In this document: one piece after another, positions 44,696 to 49,222 of the stretch
How positions within the stretch are numbered: position 1 is the first letter of the stretch
Layout: the number at the start of each line of letters is the position of its first letter
NCBI GenBank assembly: GCA_902793335.1
Contig: CADBCZ010000022.1
Coordinates: forward strand, 1 to 49,222
Reading direction: 5' to 3'
DNA length: 49,222 bases
Source: an uncultured Lachnospiraceae bacterium
GTDB lineage: Bacteria > Bacillota > Clostridia > Lachnospirales > Lachnospiraceae
The notes under the pieces: generated by a model
What the model was told of the DNA's origin: nothing
What the model saw: only the letters and a program-made list of their open reading frames with translations
Database searches by the model: none
Made by a program: the position numbers and the translations under genes

Positions 44696-45448
44696 ATGTC
44701 TGAAGATATAATTAGAAACAACGAGAGTGTCAATAATGAAGATAATAATGACACCAACAAAGAAACGAATGACAAATTTATGGATTTTTCCAGAATAGAT
44801 GAGGAGCACGAGGGAGAACTAAGAAAAAAGCTCACACCGAAGGAGAGATTTTTCAGAGTATGCGAGAAGTTCGGTGATCTGTTTTTATTAAACGTGCTCT
44901 TTGCCTTGACATCATTGCCGATAGTAACTATAGGTGCATCATTTACGGCGATGTATACGATAACATTGAAGATGGTCAATAATGAGGACGCACCTGTCAG
45001 GAAAAGTTATTTTGAAGCATTTAAGAAGAATTTTAGGCAGGCAACCCAGTTGTGGGTGATGGTTTTGATAGTTTTAGCACTTATGTACAAGCAGTTTCAG
45101 ATGGTGCTTGGTAGCACTTCTGGCGCCAGTGATTTTATGGTTTTGTTGTTGGGACTTGAGATGCTTGTGGTATCATTTATTCTTCCATTATTGTTTCCGA
45201 TGGTGGCAAGATATGAGAATGGCAATCTCAATATGATTAAGAACTCATTGATAGCATCCTTTTTAAATATTGGAACCTGGGCAACAGTGTACTTCCTTTG
45301 GATGATACCGGTAATCGTTTATTATTTAAAGCCGATGTTGTTTGCGTACACCTGGTATTTGTGGCTAATGTTTTTGGCAGCATTTGTAGCTTATACCTGC
45401 TCATACAGATTAAGAAAGATGTTTGCTAAGATAGAAGAACGGGGATAA
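44696..45448 (+). CDS. DUF624 (YesL-like) membrane protein
   Basis: The 250-residue product starts with a ~65-residue charged, Asn/Glu-rich cytoplasmic tail. It then has the YesL family signature: GDLFLLNVLFALTSLPIVTI, GASFTAMYTITLKMVNNE and SYFEAFKKNFRQATQLWVMV, with about five hydrophobic membrane segments to the C-terminus. YesL-like genes often sit with sugar ABC transporters or LacI-type regulators in Firmicutes; molecular function is unknown. ATG 44696 is preceded by AAGGGAATT. The stop is four bases before the next gene, so it is likely co-transcribed with the sugar-sensor/EAL protein. It is the only protein with clear membrane segments in the window. Confidence 0.8.
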   Translation: MSEDIIRNNESVNNEDNNDTNKETNDKFMDFSRIDEEHEGELRKKLTPKERFFRVCEKFGDLFLLNVLFALTSLPIVTIGASFTAMYTITLKMVNNEDAPVRKSYFEAFKKNFRQATQLWVMVLIVLALMYKQFQMVLGSTSGASDFMVLLLGLEMLVVSFILPLLFPMVARYENGNLNMIKNSLIASFLNIGTWATVYFLWMIPVIVYYLKPMLFAYTWYLWLMFLAAFVAYTCSYRLRKMFAKIEERG

Positions 45449-45452
45449 GTAT

Positions 45453-48400
45453 ATGGGGAAGAAGATAGCCGTTTTATTGGGTCAGGCGGAAGAAGCATAT
45501 CAGAGTGGCTTCATGAAAGGACTTATGGAGCGCGCCTTTGAAAATGACTTTGATGTGTATGCTTTTTCGATGTACATCAAGTATCAGAATACGAAAGAAC
45601 GTGAGGTTGGTGATTCTAATATCTACAACCTGATTAACTATGACCTTTTTGATGCGGTTATTATCATGTCTGACGTTATTCAGACTCCGGGTGTTGAGAA
45701 GGAAATCGAGGAGAAGATTCACAAGGTTTTCAAAGGACCGGTTATCTGTGTGGATACAACCAGTGAATACTATAACAGCTTCTGGACAGACGGATATTAT
45801 TCTGTTTACAAGCTTATTTCACATTTGATAGAAGAACATGGATATAAGGACATTGCCTATCTGACAGGCAGAAAGAATCATGTCCATTCCCAGCGAAGAT
45901 TAGAAGCATATAGAGATGCTATGAAGGATCATGGAATAAATGTCAAAGATGACATGATATTCTATGGTGATTTCTGGTATACAAGCGGGGCGGGTTGCGC
46001 TAAGTCGCTGCTTCGTGACAAGCATAATCTGCCTGAAGCTATGGCTTGTGCAAATGATTGTATGGCGATAGGTTTTGCTGATGAAATGATTAAGAATGGA
46101 ATTCGTATTCCGGAGGATATTGCAGTGGTTGGTTATGGTTCTACTGAGGAGGGACAGACCTGTCCGAAGTCACTGACCTCAACCTATATTCCTGCTGAGT
46201 ATTATGGTGGATATGCTGTAGACAGTGTAATGAGATTATTAAAGGGTGAAGAGATTCAGACTCCGAAAAATGATGTAGAGCTTTATATTGGTGAGACCTG
46301 TGGCTGCGGTGGTACGGAATATGAGCTCCCCAAAGCAAAAAGGAGTGTATGGACTACCGATATCTCCGATGACGGTTTGTATTCCATCCATAATTATATG
46401 TTTGAGGACATGTTGGGTTGTGACAAACTTGAAGATTTCTTAGAGGTTATCTACGACAATATGCATCACCTCAAGGGTATTGATTCTTTTAGACTTTGCC
46501 TTAATGAAGAATGGGCGGGGCATGGTGTGATTTATGATAAGGAATATTCGAATAACAGCTATTCTGAAAAGATGTTAAATGCGCTGACATTTTACAGTGA
46601 CAGCAGTCGTGGCGGGAAGATAAGCACTGAGGATATTTTTGAAAGGAAGAAACTGATATCGGGCATTGAGGGGTCAGATAAGCCGACAGGTTATTTCTTC
46701 ACACCGCTTTATTATGAGAACAATTCGTTCGGATATGCGATATTAAGTTACGGAGATAAGCCTTGCTCATATGATGAGACTTACAGAGTGTGGATTAATT
46801 CTGTCAGAATGGGTCTGGAGTGTATGCGCAGAAGCTTTATTTTGAAATCCATGGAGGATACCAGATTAAGGCTTGAAGCGGCAAAGTTTTCTCAGATGTA
46901 CGAAAAACCCCACAGCCATGACAAAACAGCAGCTTTATTTAAAGAGGAACTTGCTGAACTTAAGGAAGTTGAAAAAATCCTTGATAATAATCAGTTTGTT
47001 TATCATTTTCAGCCTATTGTCAATGCCATTAACGGAGAGATATATTCGTATGAAGCGCTTATGCGTTCGGGTACGGACAAGAAGATTCCGCCACTTGCGA
47101 TTCTTAAATATGCTGAGAGGCTTGACAGGTTAGATGACGTAGAAAAGGCGACATTTATCAATGTTTTGGATATCGTTAAGAACAACAAAGAAGCATTTGA
47201 TGAACGCAAGGTATTTCTTAACAGCATACCGGGTATCAATTTAGAAGACGATGATTATTCCCAAATAGAGAACATGGTCAATTCATTAAATGACAAGATT
47301 GTAGTTGAACTAACAGAACAATCTGAGCTTGAAGATGAGGAACTGGTATTTCTAAAAAAAGAATTTGAAAGATTGGAATTGCAGCTTGCAGTTGATGACT
47401 ATGGCACAGGATATTCTAATGTTACCAATCTTTTGAGATATATGCCTGACTACGTCAAGATTGACAGATCGCTTATCATGGGCATTGACGGTAATAATCA
47501 AAAGCAGCATTTTGTGAGAGAGGCCGTAGAATTTTGTCATGATAACGGAATTATGGCACTTGCGGAAGGTGTTGAGACTGCCGGAGAGCTGGCAACGGTT
47601 ATTAAATTGGGAGTTGACCTGATACAGGGATTTTATATAGCAAGGCCGAATGCCGAGATTGTAGACAACGTAGACTCCAATGTAAAAATGGAGATATCCA
47701 GATATCATCGTGAGAAGATTGATGGCAACAATGACCAGATATTTGTTGCTGGAAAATCAAGCAGAATAACCTTAGGTAATCTCATGAAGGCTGGCAAGAA
47801 TGTTATAACGATAGGTGAAAAGAACGTACCTTACAGAGATATAACAATAGTAGGAACGCCCGGAATTAAATCGGACATTCACATTGAGATTTATGAGGGT
47901 TATGATGGAAGTGTAACTTTTGAAAATGTTTCACTGTCTAACAAGAAGGGAAGACCATGCATAAGAATGGCAAATGATACCAGCCTGGTTCTCAATTTGA
48001 TTGGAGATAACATGCTTGATGGCGGAGGAATCAAGATTCCTGAGAGCTCGAAACTTGTCATTGAGGGTGATGGTAATTTGTCTGTCAATGTGGCAGGTTC
48101 AGAGAATTATGGAATTGGTAATGATTTAAGCAGCAGACATGGAGCTTTAGACTTCTATCAGGATGGAGAAATCAATATAAGAGTTAATGGTAAGACGGGT
48201 ATTGGCATAGGATCCGGACTTGGCGGTCTGATCAAGATTAATAAAGGAAAGTTTGTAATATCTGTTAATGCTGATGAAGCGGTTGCACTTGGCTCAATGA
48301 AAGGCAGTGACAAGATAGTAATACATGATTGCGACATGACAATTGAAGGTATGGTGTCGCAGGGTGTACTGATTGGAAATTATAGCGGAGATGTAGATGT

Positions 48401-48791
48401 TGAAATTTGGAGAACCCTGTTAAATGCGACAGGCGGTGCCAGAAAGATGGCTGTTGTCGGAACTGTGGAAGGAGAGCATGCTGTTATAAGTATGCACGCC
48501 ATGGGAGCTAACATTAACTACCGCGGTGATAATATAACTGCATTGGGAAGTTATCAGGGCAGTACCAAATTCAAAATTGAGTCATCTAATATCAAATGTC
48601 TGGGTATAGGAAGCTCGGCATATGTAGTTGGCGGTATTTCGAAAGATGTGATGCTTGAATTGTCCAATGTGGATATCATATTTGATTTGGAAACAGAGAG
48701 AGGTACAATAACTAATGGAGTAAATGTGAGTGGAAAGAGGCAGTATATCAGGTCTACTGTAAAACTTAATGGTAAGGACCTTGTGTTGTGA
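45453..48791 (+). CDS. Sugar-sensor (PBP1-like), EAL phosphodiesterase and beta-repeat fusion
   Basis: The 1112-residue product has several parts. Residues 1 to about 285 are a LacI-type periplasmic-binding-like sensor without a DNA-binding helix (KKIAVLLGQAEEAYQSGFMK, YKDIAYLTGRKNHVHSQRRL, IRIPEDIAVVGYGS), closed by GETCGCGG. A GAF-like region follows to about 490. An EAL domain lies at about 510-740 with all key residues visible: YEALMR, FLNSIPG, ELTEQSE, VDDYGTGYSN, VKIDRS, AEGVET and QGF. It is therefore probably an active cyclic-di-GMP phosphodiesterase. Residues about 765-1112 are repeated short beta strands (GTPGIKSDIHIEIYEGYDGS, GIKIPESSKLVIEGDGN, GIGIGSGLGGLIKINKGKF). These resemble surface carbohydrate-binding domains, although no signal peptide is present. 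I infer a cytoplasmic sugar- or ligand-controlled regulator of motility. Confidence 0.85.
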   Translation: MGKKIAVLLGQAEEAYQSGFMKGLMERAFENDFDVYAFSMYIKYQNTKEREVGDSNIYNLINYDLFDAVIIMSDVIQTPGVEKEIEEKIHKVFKGPVICVDTTSEYYNSFWTDGYYSVYKLISHLIEEHGYKDIAYLTGRKNHVHSQRRLEAYRDAMKDHGINVKDDMIFYGDFWYTSGAGCAKSLLRDKHNLPEAMACANDCMAIGFADEMIKNGIRIPEDIAVVGYGSTEEGQTCPKSLTSTYIPAEYYGGYAVDSVMRLLKGEEIQTPKNDVELYIGETCGCGGTEYELPKAKRSVWTTDISDDGLYSIHNYMFEDMLGCDKLEDFLEVIYDNMHHLKGIDSFRLCLNEEWAGHGVIYDKEYSNNSYSEKMLNALTFYSDSSRGGKISTEDIFERKKLISGIEGSDKPTGYFFTPLYYENNSFGYAILSYGDKPCSYDETYRVWINSVRMGLECMRRSFILKSMEDTRLRLEAAKFSQMYEKPHSHDKTAALFKEELAELKEVEKILDNNQFVYHFQPIVNAINGEIYSYEALMRSGTDKKIPPLAILKYAERLDRLDDVEKATFINVLDIVKNNKEAFDERKVFLNSIPGINLEDDDYSQIENMVNSLNDKIVVELTEQSELEDEELVFLKKEFERLELQLAVDDYGTGYSNVTNLLRYMPDYVKIDRSLIMGIDGNNQKQHFVREAVEFCHDNGIMALAEGVETAGELATVIKLGVDLIQGFYIARPNAEIVDNVDSNVKMEISRYHREKIDGNNDQIFVAGKSSRITLGNLMKAGKNVITIGEKNVPYRDITIVGTPGIKSDIHIEIYEGYDGSVTFENVSLSNKKGRPCIRMANDTSLVLNLIGDNMLDGGGIKIPESSKLVIEGDGNLSVNVAGSENYGIGNDLSSRHGALDFYQDGEINIRVNGKTGIGIGSGLGGLIKINKGKFVISVNADEAVALGSMKGSDKIVIHDCDMTIEGMVSQGVLIGNYSGDVDVEIWRTLLNATGGARKMAVVGTVEGEHAVISMHAMGANINYRGDNITALGSYQGSTKFKIESSNIKCLGIGSSAYVVGGISKDVMLELSNVDIIFDLETERGTITNGVNVSGKRQYIRSTVKLNGKDLVL

Positions 48792-48804
48792 TAAGAGAGA
48801 ACTA

Positions 48805-48845
48805 AAAAACACCGAAAGTCGAATATCAAGACTTTCGGTGTTTTT
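48805..48845. terminator. Bidirectional intrinsic terminator
   Basis: AAAAACACCGAAAGTC (48805-48820) pairs with GACTTTCGGTGTTTTT (48830-48845), a 16-bp perfect stem including its A-T end, with a T-run on each strand. It serves the EAL gene on the plus strand and the tRNA-Pro gene on the minus strand. Confidence 0.92.
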
Positions 48846-48852
48846 ACGTTAA

Positions 48853-48926
48853 TCGGAATGACAGGATTCGAACCTGCGGCCTCATCGTCCCGAACGATGC
48901 GCTCTACCAAACTGAGCCACATTCCG
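48853..48926 (-). tRNA. tRNA-Pro (anticodon CGG)
   Basis: On the minus strand the gene folds as a complete cloverleaf. The acceptor stem is CGGAATG with CATTCCG, the D-stem GCTC/GAGC, and the anticodon stem CATCG/CGATG with loop TTCGGGA, giving anticodon CGG for proline codon CCG. The T-stem GCAGG/CCTGT has loop TTCGAAT and the discriminator base is A. It is 74 bases with no encoded CCA. Confidence 0.95.
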
Positions 48927-48953
48927 ATATGCAATAATAATTGCAACTCATTG

Positions 48954-48982
48954 ATTATATAAAACTTCGGGCAAAAATGCAA
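48954..48982 (-). promoter_or_regulatory. Promoter of the tRNA-Pro gene
   Basis: On the minus strand TTGCAT (48977-48982) and a perfect TATAAT (48954-48959) are separated by 17 bases. The start would lie about 20 bases before the mature tRNA 5' end at 48926. Confidence 0.75.
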
Positions 48983-49110
48983 GTGTTTTGTTTGGAGTTT
49001 TTAAATTTGGGTTTGTAGGGATGTTTTATTTTTAGTTTTAAGGACGCCGTCTTATTGATATATTATGGTATATTTTTATGTCTTGATTGTCCGTAGATAA
49101 GAGTTTCTAA

Positions 49111-49222
49111 GTATTCCGTATATGTTTTTCTATAATACGCGAACGGCTACATGCGACTTCCTTGTCGCATCGCGCCTTGTTCGGCATCCATGCCTCACAT
49201 CGCTTTATATTTATCGGAATAC
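49111..49222. repeat. Hairpin-rich repeat-like segment at the window end
   Basis: The last 112 bases are bounded by an 8-base inverted repeat, GTATTCCG (49111-49118) and CGGAATAC (49215-49222). Inside are a 7-bp hairpin ATGCGAC/GTCGCAT (49151-49157, 49164-49170) and a GGCAT/ATGCC hairpin (49183-49187, 49190-49194). No reading frame is evident. It looks like a small non-coding dispersed element of the REP or MITE kind, but copy number cannot be judged from one window. The stretch 48983-49110 shows nothing recognisable. Confidence 0.4.

Noticed and set aside
48554-48982. Reverse-strand reading frame across the EAL gene end and the tRNA
   Set aside because: It runs through the terminator and tRNA-Pro, so it is not a protein gene.
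1-49222. CRISPR array, transposase, integrase or phage genes
   Set aside because: I saw no regularly spaced direct repeats and no recognisable transposase, recombinase or phage structural protein. Signs of mobility are limited to short repeats and mixed composition.

Overview
The window looks like chromosomal DNA from a motile, low-GC Clostridia, most likely a Lachnospiraceae. The flagellin begins MVVQHNMQ, a flagellin lysine methylase (FliB) sits next to it, genes are low in G+C, and they are read from clear Shine-Dalgarno sites. The species cannot be fixed from sequence alone. Nearly everything between the flagellin gene and the galactopyranose mutase gene builds or transfers sugars, so I read the window as a flagellar glycosylation island about 42 kb long.

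Layout. 1-1180: upstream terminators, a SigD-type promoter, a structured leader with a CsrA-like site on the Shine-Dalgarno, a short flagellin gene and its terminator. 1210-2334 (minus): FliB. 2480-18222: two CgeB-like glycosyltransferases, a three-part acyltransferase/GT-D protein and five LicD-family proteins, four of them carrying a large C-terminal domain. This block is interrupted by a reverse-strand pair (small glycosyltransferase plus unknown gene, 11610-12704). 18354-21590: an accessory patch with an AAA-ATPase/PD-(D/E)XK protein, a truncated HEPN gene and a DUF4869-like/P-loop ATPase pair. 21793-30818: a pseudaminic acid (Pse) operon (pseB, pseC, pseG, pseF, an oxidoreductase plus a second aminotransferase, a GT-B-like protein, pseI, a formyltransferase). 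31019-43413: an AT-rich run of glycan enzymes. Eight consecutive products here (34256-43413) carry the same type of Rossmann-like module at one end. 43508-44629: glf. 44696-48791: a DUF624 membrane protein and a sugar-sensor/EAL/beta-repeat protein. 48853-48926 (minus): tRNA-Pro(CGG). The window ends in a hairpin-rich repeat-like segment.

How it may work together (inference). Flagellin is made under SigD and possibly CsrA control, methylated by FliB, and glycosylated in the cytoplasm with a CMP-nonulosonic acid and other sugars. LicD proteins could add phosphodiester-linked groups. I see no flippase, polymerase, membrane sugar-phosphate transferase or Maf-type transferase. That favours cytoplasmic protein glycosylation over capsule assembly and leaves the flagellin-modifying transferase unidentified. 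The strongest candidates for an undescribed system are the eight-protein Rossmann-tagged enzyme series and the LicD-fusion array.
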